Positions 1 through 5,098 of a DNA stretch of 5,098 nt are shown piece by piece (within the stretch, counting starts at the first letter, position 1; each line of letters starts with the position of its first letter). The stretch is taken from contig JAGSHJ010000234.1 of assembly GCA_023954595.1 (NCBI GenBank), positions 1 to 5,098 on the forward strand. The letters are read 5' to 3'. The notes beneath the pieces were generated by a model that worked only from the letters and a program-made list of their open reading frames with translations, had not been told where the DNA came from and did not search any database. The position numbers and the translations under genes were made by a program. This stretch comes from Bacteriovoracaceae bacterium. Its GTDB lineage: Bacteria > Bdellovibrionota > Bacteriovoracia > Bacteriovoracales > Bacteriovoracaceae.

Positions 1-1476
1 ATTGAAGAGAAAAATACCGAACACGGTTGTATTTTATATATCGATGAGATTCACAACATAATTGGTGCCGGTAGTACAAATGCTGGAAGTATGGATGCCT
101 CAAACCTTCTAAAACCTGCACTTAGTCGCGGGACGATTAGATGTATGGGTAGCACGACTTATGATGAATTTAGAAAGTTCTTTGAAAAAGACCAAGCGCT
201 AACTAGAAGATTTCAAAAAATAGACATATTGGAACCTTCGGTAGGCGATACAATTGATATCTTAAAAGGTCTTAGATCGCGCTTTGAAGAGCATCATGGA
301 ATTACTTATTCCAATGAGGTCTTGGAGTCGGCGGTTAAACTAAGTAATAAGCATATTAATGATCGAAAGCTACCTGATAAGGCCATTGATGTTATTGATG
401 AAGTTGGAGCGTATCTAAGAATTAGAAATAAAGATGCCAAAGAAGCTGATATCCAAAAAGAAGTGAAGATCAATGATGTTGAAAGGGTAGTTGCAAAGAT
501 CGCACGTATCCCTGAAAAGAACATCACATCTAATGAGAAAGATAAATTAAAACATCTAGAGAGAGATCTCAAGTTGTTGATATTTGGGCAAAATGAAGCG
601 ATTGAAAAAGTAAGCAATGCTATTATTCTTTCTCGTTCAGGACTAGGCGATCAACAAAAACCAATCGCTAACTTCTTATTTGCAGGGCCAACAGGTGTAG
701 GGAAGACTGAACTTGCCAAGCAGTTGGCCATGACAATGGGGATAAATTTCGAAAGAATTGATATGTCCGAATACATGGAGAAGCATTCCGTTTCTAAACT
801 AATTGGAGCTCCTCCGGGGTACGTTGGTTTTGATCAAGGTGGGATTCTTACTGAGAAAGTTAACAAAAACCCATACTCTGTCCTACTTTTAGATGAAATA
901 GAAAAGGCCCATCCAGACGTGTTTAACATCCTTTTACAGGTAATGGACCACGGGAAACTAACAGATTCAAATGGTAAAACCTTTGATTTTAGAAACGTTA
1001 TCTTGATCATGACTAGTAATGCTGGCGCTCAAGAGATGGAATCTGGAAGCATCGGTCTGTCTAAGAGTGGTACAAAACTTAATATTGCTAAAAGAGACCA
1101 GGCGATTAAGAAGTATTTCACTCCTGAGTTTAGAAATAGGTTGGACGCGGTCATTTACTTCAATCAATTGTCGAATATCAACATCAAATCTATCGTTGAA
1201 AAGTTCATTATGGAGCTTGAAAATCAACTGCTAGAGAAGAAGGTTGAACTTGAAGTGAGTGATGAAGTCATCGACTGGATCGCGCTTACGGGCTACGACC
1301 CTAAGATGGGGGCACGTCCGATTGGAAGATTAGTTAATGAAGAATTAAGAAAGGCTTTGGCCAATGAAGTGCTTTTCGGCAAACTTGAAAAAGGCGGAAA
1401 AGTAGTGGCAAAGCTCAAAGGTGATAAGGTGAACTTTGAGTTTGAACCACAGAAAGTGGAAGAAATTTCACCTTAA
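1..1476 (+). CDS. clpA: ATP-dependent Clp protease ATP-binding subunit ClpA (5' truncated by window edge)
   Basis: ClpA is the AAA+ hexameric unfoldase that feeds substrates to the ClpP peptidase in the cytoplasm. The reading frame is open from base 1, so the gene starts upstream. The 491 residues seen correspond to about the last two thirds of the ~758-residue E. coli protein; the N-domain and the D1 Walker A are missing. Visible in order: D1 Walker B ILYIDEIH (31-54), D1 sensor 1 GSTTYDEF, D1 arginines RR (205-210), D2 Walker A GPTGVGKT (685-708), pore loop GYVGF (817-831), D2 Walker B VLLLDE (880-897), the ClpP-docking loop IGL (1051-1059), arginine-finger region FRNRLD (1129-1146) and sensor 2 GAR (1309-1317). 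The IGL loop and the absence of a coiled-coil M-domain between D1 and D2 argue for ClpA rather than ClpB. No catalytic residue is lost in the part seen. Whether a clpS adaptor gene lies upstream cannot be seen. Confidence 0.96.
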   Translation: MEEKNTEHGCILYIDEIHNIIGAGSTNAGSMDASNLLKPALSRGTIRCMGSTTYDEFRKFFEKDQALTRRFQKIDILEPSVGDTIDILKGLRSRFEEHHGITYSNEVLESAVKLSNKHINDRKLPDKAIDVIDEVGAYLRIRNKDAKEADIQKEVKINDVERVVAKIARIPEKNITSNEKDKLKHLERDLKLLIFGQNEAIEKVSNAIILSRSGLGDQQKPIANFLFAGPTGVGKTELAKQLAMTMGINFERIDMSEYMEKHSVSKLIGAPPGYVGFDQGGILTEKVNKNPYSVLLLDEIEKAHPDVFNILLQVMDHGKLTDSNGKTFDFRNVILIMTSNAGAQEMESGSIGLSKSGTKLNIAKRDQAIKKYFTPEFRNRLDAVIYFNQLSNINIKSIVEKFIMELENQLLEKKVELEVSDEVIDWIALTGYDPKMGARPIGRLVNEELRKALANEVLFGKLEKGGKVVAKLKGDKVNFEFEPQKVEEISP

Positions 1477-1485
1477 GATTTGATG

Positions 1486-1536
1486 GTTTTTAGAGGGGAT
1501 TTTAATTTTTTTTCAAAAAAAAATCCCCTTAAAAAC
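1486..1536. terminator. AT-rich hairpin after clpA, possible terminator
   Basis: Starting 10 bases after the clpA stop, AGGGGATTTT (1494-1503) pairs with AAAATCCCCT (1520-1529). GTTTTT (1486-1491) can pair with AAAAAC (1531-1536) across a small asymmetric bulge. The loop region can zip further, because T1506-1510 faces A1515-1519. Position after a stop codon fits a transcription end, but no T-tract follows the stem on either strand. It may instead protect the mRNA 3' end or act with Rho. Confidence 0.5.
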
Positions 1537-1675
1537 TAGTGATAAAAACTTCGAAAACACCTACCAGTAGTACTCTCACAAAAGAACATCTTCGATTACC
1601 TCAAAAACATCTTTTTAAAAAACTTAAGTCTTTTTTCAAATCTTCCGATGGAAAAACAAAATATATATTTTTTAT

Positions 1676-1704
1676 TTGCGTTAAATAAAAAAACTGTTTA
1701 TCCT
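1676..1704 (+). promoter_or_regulatory. weak candidate sigma70 promoter for the histone-like gene
   Basis: TTGCGT (1676-1681) is followed after 17 bases by TATCCT (1699-1704). Both boxes match the consensus only partly. An alternative -10-like TAATAT lies at 1720-1725, but no -35 box is well placed for it. The surrounding 285-bp intergenic region (1477-1761) is extremely AT-rich, so such matches arise easily by chance. Some promoter is expected here because the downstream gene has its own Shine-Dalgarno and terminator. Confidence 0.25.
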
Positions 1705-1761
1705 TGAAATTAGATACAGTAATATTTTTGGGGATTAAAATTTATTTCTGGGAGGAAATTC

Positions 1762-2082
1762 ATGGCTGCAAAAAAAGCAACAAAGAAAAAAGCCACAAAA
1801 AAAGCTACTAAAAAAGTAGCTAAGAAAGCAACAAAAAAAGTAGCTAAAAAAGCAACTAAGAAAAAAGTAGCTAAAAAAGCAACTAAGAAAAAAGCTGCTA
1901 AAAAAGTAGCTAAGAAAGCAACTAAGAAAAAAGTTGCTAAGAAAGCGACTAAAAAAGCTGCTAAGAAGCCAGCTGCTAAGAAAGCAACAAAGAAAGTAGC
2001 TAAAAAAGCTACTAAGAAAGTTGCTGCTAAGAAGCCAGCTGCTAAAAAAGCGACTAAGAAAAAAGTTGCTAAGAAAAAGTAA
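1762..2082 (+). CDS. Lys/Ala-rich histone H1-like repeat protein
   Basis: A 106-residue, very basic protein, probably a DNA-binding nucleoid component. It consists of Lys (54), Ala (30), Thr (11), Val (8), Pro (2) and the start Met, with no acidic, aromatic, Gly or Cys residue. Nearly the whole chain is Lys pairs or triplets separated by two-residue spacers AT, VA or AA; PAA occurs twice and VAA once. This resembles the C-terminal tail of eukaryotic histone H1 and bacterial H1-like proteins such as chlamydial Hc2, Bordetella BpH1 and the AlgP tail. There is no separate folded domain. The start is well supported by GGGAGG (1750-1755) six bases upstream of ATG. A strong terminator follows at 2108, so the gene is probably transcribed alone. 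Role in DNA compaction is inferred from composition; RNA or polyphosphate binding is also possible. Low complexity makes orthology hard to judge. Confidence 0.85.
   Translation: MAAKKATKKKATKKATKKVAKKATKKVAKKATKKKVAKKATKKKAAKKVAKKATKKKVAKKATKKAAKKPAAKKATKKVAKKATKKVAAKKPAAKKATKKKVAKKK
1840..1893 (+). repeat. perfect 27-bp tandem duplication within the histone-like gene
   Basis: Bases 1840-1866 and 1867-1893 are identical, 27 bp each, and encode the nine residues VAKKATKKK twice in frame. Synonymous positions are also identical, unlike most other repeats in this gene, which points to a recent duplication by slippage or unequal recombination. Confidence 0.9.
1957..2045 (+). repeat. pair of 23-bp direct repeats encoding the AAKKPAA motif
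   Basis: Bases 1957-1979 and 2023-2045 are identical. They are 66 bp (22 codons) apart, so the reading frame is kept. They hold the only two prolines of the histone-like protein. Shared synonymous codons, including AAG AAG CCA, suggest one copy arose from the other. Confidence 0.85.
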
Positions 2083-2107
2083 TTTTTCTAAAAAATGACC
2101 AAGCATA

Positions 2108-2135
2108 GGGGCCTCTTCTGAGGCCCTTTTTTTTT
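2108..2135 (+). terminator. Rho-independent terminator of the histone-like gene
   Basis: The GC-rich stem GGGCCTC (2109-2115) and GAGGCCC (2120-2126) encloses the four-base loop TTCT and is followed by nine T residues (2127-2135). It lies 25 bases past the stop codon of the Lys/Ala-rich gene. This is the clearest intrinsic terminator in the window and separates that gene from the DUF502 gene. Confidence 0.93.
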
Positions 2136-2194
2136 GCCAAGTTTAGTTTTTCTTAAATATCTCCCTAATTCTATCCATTTCAAATTCATCGGCC

Positions 2195-2200
2195 TATACT
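2195..2200 (+). promoter_or_regulatory. candidate -10 box for the DUF502-methyltransferase unit
   Basis: TATACT matches five of six consensus -10 bases and lies 32 bases before the chosen start codon, in the gap just after the preceding terminator, where a promoter is required. No convincing -35 box is found 16-18 bases upstream, so the assignment is tentative. Confidence 0.35.
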
Positions 2201-2223
2201 TGATTCAAGAATTTTTAATATTT

Positions 2224-2228
2224 GGGAG
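2224..2228 (+). promoter_or_regulatory. ribosome binding site that decides the DUF502 start
   Basis: GGGAG lies four bases before ATG 2233. The frame is open back to a TTG at 2134, but that codon sits in the T-tract of the preceding terminator and has no Shine-Dalgarno, so 2233 is preferred. Confidence 0.8.
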
Positions 2229-2232
2229 TCAA

Positions 2233-2838
2233 ATGAAGCACATCAATAAATTGTTTTTGAAAGGATTAATTGTAGTTTTGCCTGTAACGGTGACAATTTA
2301 CGTATTAGTCCTGGTCGCCACTAAAGCGGAGACTGTTTTTGGTGGATTTATCAAAAATATTCTCGGATCTGAGCTTTATGTTCCAGGTCTTGGAATTCTT
2401 TTAACTTTCATGGCCATACTTGGTGTTGGGATTTTAGTTTCAAACTTCATTACAGGCAGAATAATTAATTGGGCGATGGAGAAGTTCGAAAACTTTCCAT
2501 TAATTAAGGCCATATATAAGCCACTTAAAGATTTAATGTCTTTATTTGCAAGTGGAAGCGAAAACAACATGAAAAAAGTCGTTTTTGTGAACTTCGAACA
2601 TTTAGGATTTAAATGTATTGGGCTTGTTACGAGAGAGGAGTTTTCTGACTTGCCACTTAATTCGGTGGAAGAAGATAAAATAGCTGTCTACATCCCGATG
2701 AGTTATATGTTGGGTGGTTTTACCGCGATTGTTGATAAAAAGAATGTTCAGGAATTAGACATTCCAGTGGATAAGGCATTCAAACTTGCAATCACTGGCT
2801 GGATTAAAGCGGAAAAAAATCGTGAATTTAGAATGTAG
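2233..2838 (+). CDS. DUF502 family inner-membrane protein
   Basis: A 201-residue protein matching the DUF502 family, whose biochemical role in bacteria is not established. Two membrane helices are visible: about residues 8-29 (following the positively charged N-terminus MKHINK, with Pro17 inside the helix) and about 50-72, which opens with the family-typical VPGLGILLT. After the second helix comes the conserved FPLIKAIYKPLKDL segment (88-101), then a soluble C-terminal domain with KKVVFVNF (114-121), GLVTREEF and the conserved IPMSYMLGGF (154-163). The size and order of segments fit full-length members of the family. The last 17 bases overlap the next gene, which implies co-transcription and perhaps translational coupling. 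The start at 2233 gives an N-terminus that begins just before the first helix, as expected for the family. Confidence 0.88.
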   Translation: MKHINKLFLKGLIVVLPVTVTIYVLVLVATKAETVFGGFIKNILGSELYVPGLGILLTFMAILGVGILVSNFITGRIINWAMEKFENFPLIKAIYKPLKDLMSLFASGSENNMKKVVFVNFEHLGFKCIGLVTREEFSDLPLNSVEEDKIAVYIPMSYMLGGFTAIVDKKNVQELDIPVDKAFKLAITGWIKAEKNREFRM

Positions 2839-3472
2839 GCTTTGTTTAAAAACTGGAACAGTTCAATCTTTTATAAAAGTTGATAGGCCATTTAAGGCCA
2901 AGTATTTTAAATGCACAAATTGCGACCTTGTTACACTTGATGAAGAACAGCTCCTAGGGCCTGAAAAGGAGCTCTCTCATTATAAATGTCATGAAAATGA
3001 TAAACCAGATCCTGGCTACACCAAGTTTCTCTACCGATGTTTAGCACCCACCTTAAAGTTTTTGGATCCGAAAATGAAAGGCCTTGACTTTGGTTGTGGC
3101 TCTTATCCAATGTTGGCAGAATTGATGAGAAAGGAACATTTTGAAATGGATTATTATGATCCATTCTTTTATCCATCTAAAGAGAGCCTTCAAGATAATT
3201 ATGACTTTGTCACAGCAACTGAGGTTGTAGAGCACTTTCATGAACCAAGTAAATCTTGGGATGAACTTGTTTCAAGAGTTGGTAAGGGTGGTGTGCTGTC
3301 TGTAATGACTTCACTTCATAGTGAGGACTTGGATTTTACCAACTGGTCATATCGGTTTGACCACACACATGTCAGCTTCTATTCGGTTAAAACAATGAAT
3401 TGGATTGCACAAAACCATGGGCTAGAGGTTCTAGAAGCATCTAAAAACGTCGTAATCTTTAAAAAGCTCTAA
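2822..3472 (+). CDS. class I SAM-dependent methyltransferase with N-terminal zinc ribbon
   Basis: A 216-residue protein from GTG 2822. An N-terminal CxxC...CxxC zinc ribbon (Cys5, Cys8, Cys31, Cys34) precedes a Rossmann-type methyltransferase domain. SAM-binding motif I is GLDFGCGS (87-94); YDFVTATEVVEHFHEP (127-142) corresponds to the motif around strand 4; GKGGVLSVMTSL is the post-motif strand; DHTHVSFYS follows. This architecture is common in uncharacterised bacterial methyltransferases, and the substrate cannot be read from sequence. The start is uncertain: TTG 2786 in the same frame has AAGG at 2773-2776 and would add 12 residues, mostly inside the DUF502 coding overlap. GTG 2822 places Met four residues before the first zinc Cys and has only a weak GCGGA. 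Either start overlaps the DUF502 gene (17 or 53 bases), indicating an operon. The stop lies one base from that of the convergent lipoprotein gene. Confidence 0.85.
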   Translation: MNLECRLCLKTGTVQSFIKVDRPFKAKYFKCTNCDLVTLDEEQLLGPEKELSHYKCHENDKPDPGYTKFLYRCLAPTLKFLDPKMKGLDFGCGSYPMLAELMRKEHFEMDYYDPFFYPSKESLQDNYDFVTATEVVEHFHEPSKSWDELVSRVGKGGVLSVMTSLHSEDLDFTNWSYRFDHTHVSFYSVKTMNWIAQNHGLEVLEASKNVVIFKKL

Positions 3473-3473
3473 A

Positions 3474-3827
3474 TTATCTGCTAAAAATGAACGGTTGAGT
3501 TAGGTTGACCATCTCGCCTTTTTTAAGCTTTGGGAATGCAATGAGATCTGCAACGCTGAACATACAGTCAACAAACTCATTTGAATAAGATTGATTATCG
3601 ATCTGAAATTTCTCTACTTGGCCTTTTGAGTTGATATCCAAGATAAGCTCAACCCTAATTCGGTCACTACCCAGCTTTTCAAATAGTCCATGCTTCTTGG
3701 CACACGTTGCAAAGTCGACAGATTTGTCATTTAAGGCACGCAACATCTGTGATTGTAGATCTCTTTCCTTGTCTCTTTTATGGAAAGTTGAACATGACAC
3801 CAAAAAAAGCAAAGCTAAAACCTTCAT
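3474..3827 (-). CDS. small lipoprotein with AgmX/PglI C-terminal-like domain
   Basis: A 117-residue protein. The N-terminus MKVLALLFLVSC is a very short lipoprotein signal with lipobox LVSC and Cys12 as the predicted lipidated residue, so the mature protein is probably anchored in the cell envelope. After a charged linker (16-27), residues about 29-115 resemble the AgmX/PglI C-terminal domain known from myxobacterial gliding proteins: a first Cys (42), the RVELILDINSKGQVEKFQI strand pair (58-76), a second Cys (88), then AFPKLKKGEMVNLTQPFIF (97-115), equivalent to the FP..GG...PF.F ending. The two Cys may form a disulphide. The frame is open to ATG 3899, but the start at 3827 is chosen because AGAGGGA (3832-3838) precedes it and the longer form would read through the promoter and spoil the signal peptide. 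The domain match is from memory of the family pattern; function is unknown. Confidence 0.8.
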   Translation of the reverse strand: MKVLALLFLVSCSTFHKRDKERDLQSQMLRALNDKSVDFATCAKKHGLFEKLGSDRIRVELILDINSKGQVEKFQIDNQSYSNEFVDCMFSVADLIAFPKLKKGEMVNLTQPFIFSR

Positions 3828-3831
3828 AGAG

Positions 3832-3838
3832 TCCCTCT
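3832..3838 (-). promoter_or_regulatory. ribosome binding site that decides the lipoprotein start
   Basis: On the minus strand AGAGGGA lies four bases before ATG 3827. It supports the 117-residue form that opens directly with a lipoprotein signal peptide. Confidence 0.75.
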
Positions 3839-3841
3839 TGA

Positions 3842-3870
3842 TTGATAACTGGTTGTAAACATTGTATATC
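3842..3870 (+). promoter_or_regulatory. sigma70-like promoter for pepD
   Basis: TTGATA (3842-3847, five of six consensus) is followed after exactly 17 bases by TATATC (3865-3870, four of six). Transcription would start near 3877, giving a leader of about 50 bases before the pepD ATG. Confidence 0.5.
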
Positions 3871-3889
3871 AGACAAGTCTGCATGACAA
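3861..3889 (-). promoter_or_regulatory. sigma70-like promoter for the lipoprotein gene
   Basis: On the minus strand TTGTCA (3884-3889) is followed after 17 bases by TACAAT (3861-3866); each box matches five of six consensus bases. The start would be near 3854, giving a short leader of about 27 bases. Its -10 box shares bases 3865-3866 with the -10 box of the opposing pepD promoter. Confidence 0.55.
3870..3881. promoter_or_regulatory. 12-bp palindrome, possible operator
   Basis: CAGAC and GTCTG flank a two-base AA centre. The site lies at the expected start point of pepD transcription and inside the spacer of the minus-strand promoter, so a bound protein could affect both. It matches no regulator site that I recognise, and a palindrome this short can occur by chance. 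Confidence 0.3.
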
Positions 3890-3925
3890 AACTGAGCAAA
3901 CTATTTACGCAAAAAAGGAAAGATT

Positions 3926-5098
3926 ATGTCAAAACCTCAAAATTTTCCAAGCGAACCAAAATACCTTTGGGATGTGTTCTACGATTTCACACAAACTCCA
4001 AGGCCAAGTAAGAAAGAAGAGAAGATTCAGGCCTACTTAATTGATTTAGCAAAAAAGAATTCTTTTGATTGCAAACAAGACGGTGCAGGCAACATTATTA
4101 TCTACGTTCCAGGTAAAAATGGTAGAGAAGCTGATGAGTCAGTACTAATTCAGAACCATATCGACATGGTTACTGATGCGCTACCAGAGGTGAAAATAGA
4201 CTTTGCCAACGATCCTATTCAAACAGAAGTTAAGGATGGTTGGCTTAAGGCAAAGGGCACCACTCTTGGTGCTGATAATGGAATTGGTTGTGCGGCCGCA
4301 TTAGGCATAGCACTTGATGACAGCGCGATTCACCCTCCACTTGAGTTGTTGTTCACAGTTGACGAAGAAACAGGCCTAAACGGGGCCCTAGGGCTTGAGA
4401 CGCAGTATCTTAAATCAAAGAAGATGCTAAACCTCGACACTGAAGAGTGGGGAAGTCTATATATTGGATGTGCTGGTGGAATTGACTATCAATTTGAGAG
4501 AGATTTCACACTTGAGGATAGACCAGAGGATTTGGGCTTTTATGAATTTAGTATAAGTGGTCTAGTTGGTGGACACTCAGGTCTAGATATCCAAGAACAG
4601 CGTGGTAATGCTGTTAAGATGGTTTGTGAGTTCTTGGCCGAGGCCTTAGAGCTTGGTGAAGTTCAAATTGCCGAAATTAGAGGTGGGAGAGCTCATAATA
4701 TTATCCCTAGAGATGCTTTCGTTAAATTCTTTGCTTCAAGCGAGTTAGCAGCTCAACTTGCAGATTTAGCTCAAACAATGAAAAAGAGATGGCTTAGCTA
4801 CCTTCCTAAAGAGGACCATGTTCTAAAAGTTGATTTAGTTGAAGGAACACCATTAGCAAAAAGCTTAAGCGTTGAAGATAGTAAGAGTCTGATCTACTTC
4901 TCAAACCTCTTTCCACACGGTGCTCATGCTTTTGATCTAGCAAGTGGAAGAGAGCTGGTGGCAATGAGTAATAACATGGCAAGGTTTCTGGTTGTTTCTG
5001 GAAAGGCCTATGTGCAAACCTCTGTGAGGTTCTTTGACCGCGAGGAAGCTAAGAAGCTTGAACTTCAACTTAAATCTCTTGGACATACCTTTGGCTAC
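3926..5098 (+). CDS. pepD: Xaa-His dipeptidase PepD, peptidase family M20C (3' truncated by window edge)
   Basis: A cytoplasmic di-zinc aminoacyl-histidine dipeptidase (carnosinase-like) that hydrolyses dipeptides late in protein turnover. The frame is open from ATG 3926 to the last base, 391 residues, against 485 in E. coli PepD, so about 95 C-terminal residues lie beyond the window. Metal and catalytic residues align with the E. coli enzyme: His78 and Asp80 in QNHIDMV, Asp117 in TTLGADNGIG, Glu147 (general base) and Glu148 in VDEETG, and Asp171 in NLDTEE. The inserted dimerisation or lid domain follows, with GGHSG (215-219) and GGRAHNIIPRDAF. The last zinc ligand, E. coli His461, falls in the missing part. 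The start is supported by AAGGAAAG (3915-3922) three bases upstream of ATG and by MSKPQNFPSEPKYLWDVF, which resembles the E. coli N-terminus. No frameshift is seen. Confidence 0.95.
   Translation, partial: MSKPQNFPSEPKYLWDVFYDFTQTPRPSKKEEKIQAYLIDLAKKNSFDCKQDGAGNIIIYVPGKNGREADESVLIQNHIDMVTDALPEVKIDFANDPIQTEVKDGWLKAKGTTLGADNGIGCAAALGIALDDSAIHPPLELLFTVDEETGLNGALGLETQYLKSKKMLNLDTEEWGSLYIGCAGGIDYQFERDFTLEDRPEDLGFYEFSISGLVGGHSGLDIQEQRGNAVKMVCEFLAEALELGEVQIAEIRGGRAHNIIPRDAFVKFFASSELAAQLADLAQTMKKRWLSYLPKEDHVLKVDLVEGTPLAKSLSVEDSKSLIYFSNLFPHGAHAFDLASGRELVAMSNNMARFLVVSGKAYVQTSVRFFDREEAKKLELQLKSLGHTFGY

Noticed and set aside
306..617. Minus-strand open frame inside clpA
   Set aside because: It lies antisense to strongly conserved ClpA coding sequence and has no ribosome binding site or family features.
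1..1476. ClpB, ClpC or ClpE identity for the first gene
   Set aside because: There is no M-domain between the two AAA+ modules, and the IGL loop plus overall sequence follow ClpA closely.
1539..1688. 49-codon open frame from GTG 1539 (product begins MIKTSKTPTSST) in the clpA-histone gap
   Set aside because: There is no Shine-Dalgarno before the GTG, it starts right at the base of the hairpin, it has no recognisable motif, and open frames of this size are expected in AT-rich noncoding DNA.
1762..1830. Possible programmed -1 frameshift at A AAA AAA heptamers early in the histone-like gene
   Set aside because: The -1 frame soon meets a TAA in the GTAGCTAA repeats, no stimulatory structure is seen, and the zero frame gives a complete plausible product.
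1735..2106. Minus-strand open frame opposite the histone-like gene (Phe/Leu/Ser-rich)
   Set aside because: It is the antisense of the AAA/AAG repeats. The Phe- and Ser-rich composition is a mechanical result of the plus-strand code, and it starts inside the other gene's terminator region.
2134..2232. 33-residue N-terminal extension of the DUF502 protein from TTG 2134
   Set aside because: The TTG lies in the T-tract of the preceding terminator, has no ribosome binding site, and the extension would precede the family's usual N-terminus.
3828..3899. 24-residue N-terminal extension of the lipoprotein from ATG 3899
   Set aside because: It reads through the predicted promoter boxes, lacks a good Shine-Dalgarno and would bury the lipoprotein signal peptide inside the chain.

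Overview
The window is an ordinary stretch of AT-rich bacterial chromosome with six protein genes. Two run off the edges: clpA at the left and pepD at the right. The mix of a ClpA-type unfoldase, a Lys/Ala-repeat histone H1-like protein, a DUF502 membrane protein, an AgmX/PglI-type lipoprotein and an M20C dipeptidase suggests a Gram-negative of the Bdellovibrionota/Bacteriovorax type or a related deltaproteobacterial-like group. That assignment is inference from gene content and base composition; no rRNA or other marker gene is present to confirm it.

Layout. Positions 1-1476 hold the C-terminal two thirds of ClpA, followed by a hairpin without a U-tract. Positions 1477-1761 are a very AT-rich intergenic region with only weak promoter candidates. 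Positions 1762-2082 encode a 106-residue protein of extreme composition (54 Lys, 30 Ala, 11 Thr, 8 Val, 2 Pro, 1 Met). It has its own strong Shine-Dalgarno and a textbook Rho-independent terminator (2108-2135), so it is probably monocistronic. Positions 2233-3472 look like a two-gene unit: a DUF502 membrane protein and, overlapping it by 17 bases, a zinc-ribbon SAM methyltransferase. A small lipoprotein gene (3474-3827) lies on the minus strand, tail to tail with the methyltransferase and separated from it by one base. It shares a 98-bp divergent promoter region with pepD (3926 to the window end). Two sigma70-like promoters facing opposite ways overlap there at their -10 boxes, beside a 12-bp palindrome.

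Functional picture. ClpA (protein unfolding for ClpP) and PepD (dipeptide hydrolysis) are both parts of protein turnover but are not linked in one operon. The H1-like protein is probably a DNA-compacting nucleoid protein. The lipoprotein probably sits in the cell envelope. I found no defence system, mobile element, CRISPR array, tRNA or rRNA, and no convincing new multi-gene system. The points most worth a second look are the histone-like gene, with its recent 27-bp tandem duplication and constrained lysine codons, the stand-alone AgmX/PglI-type lipoprotein, and the overlapping divergent promoters.
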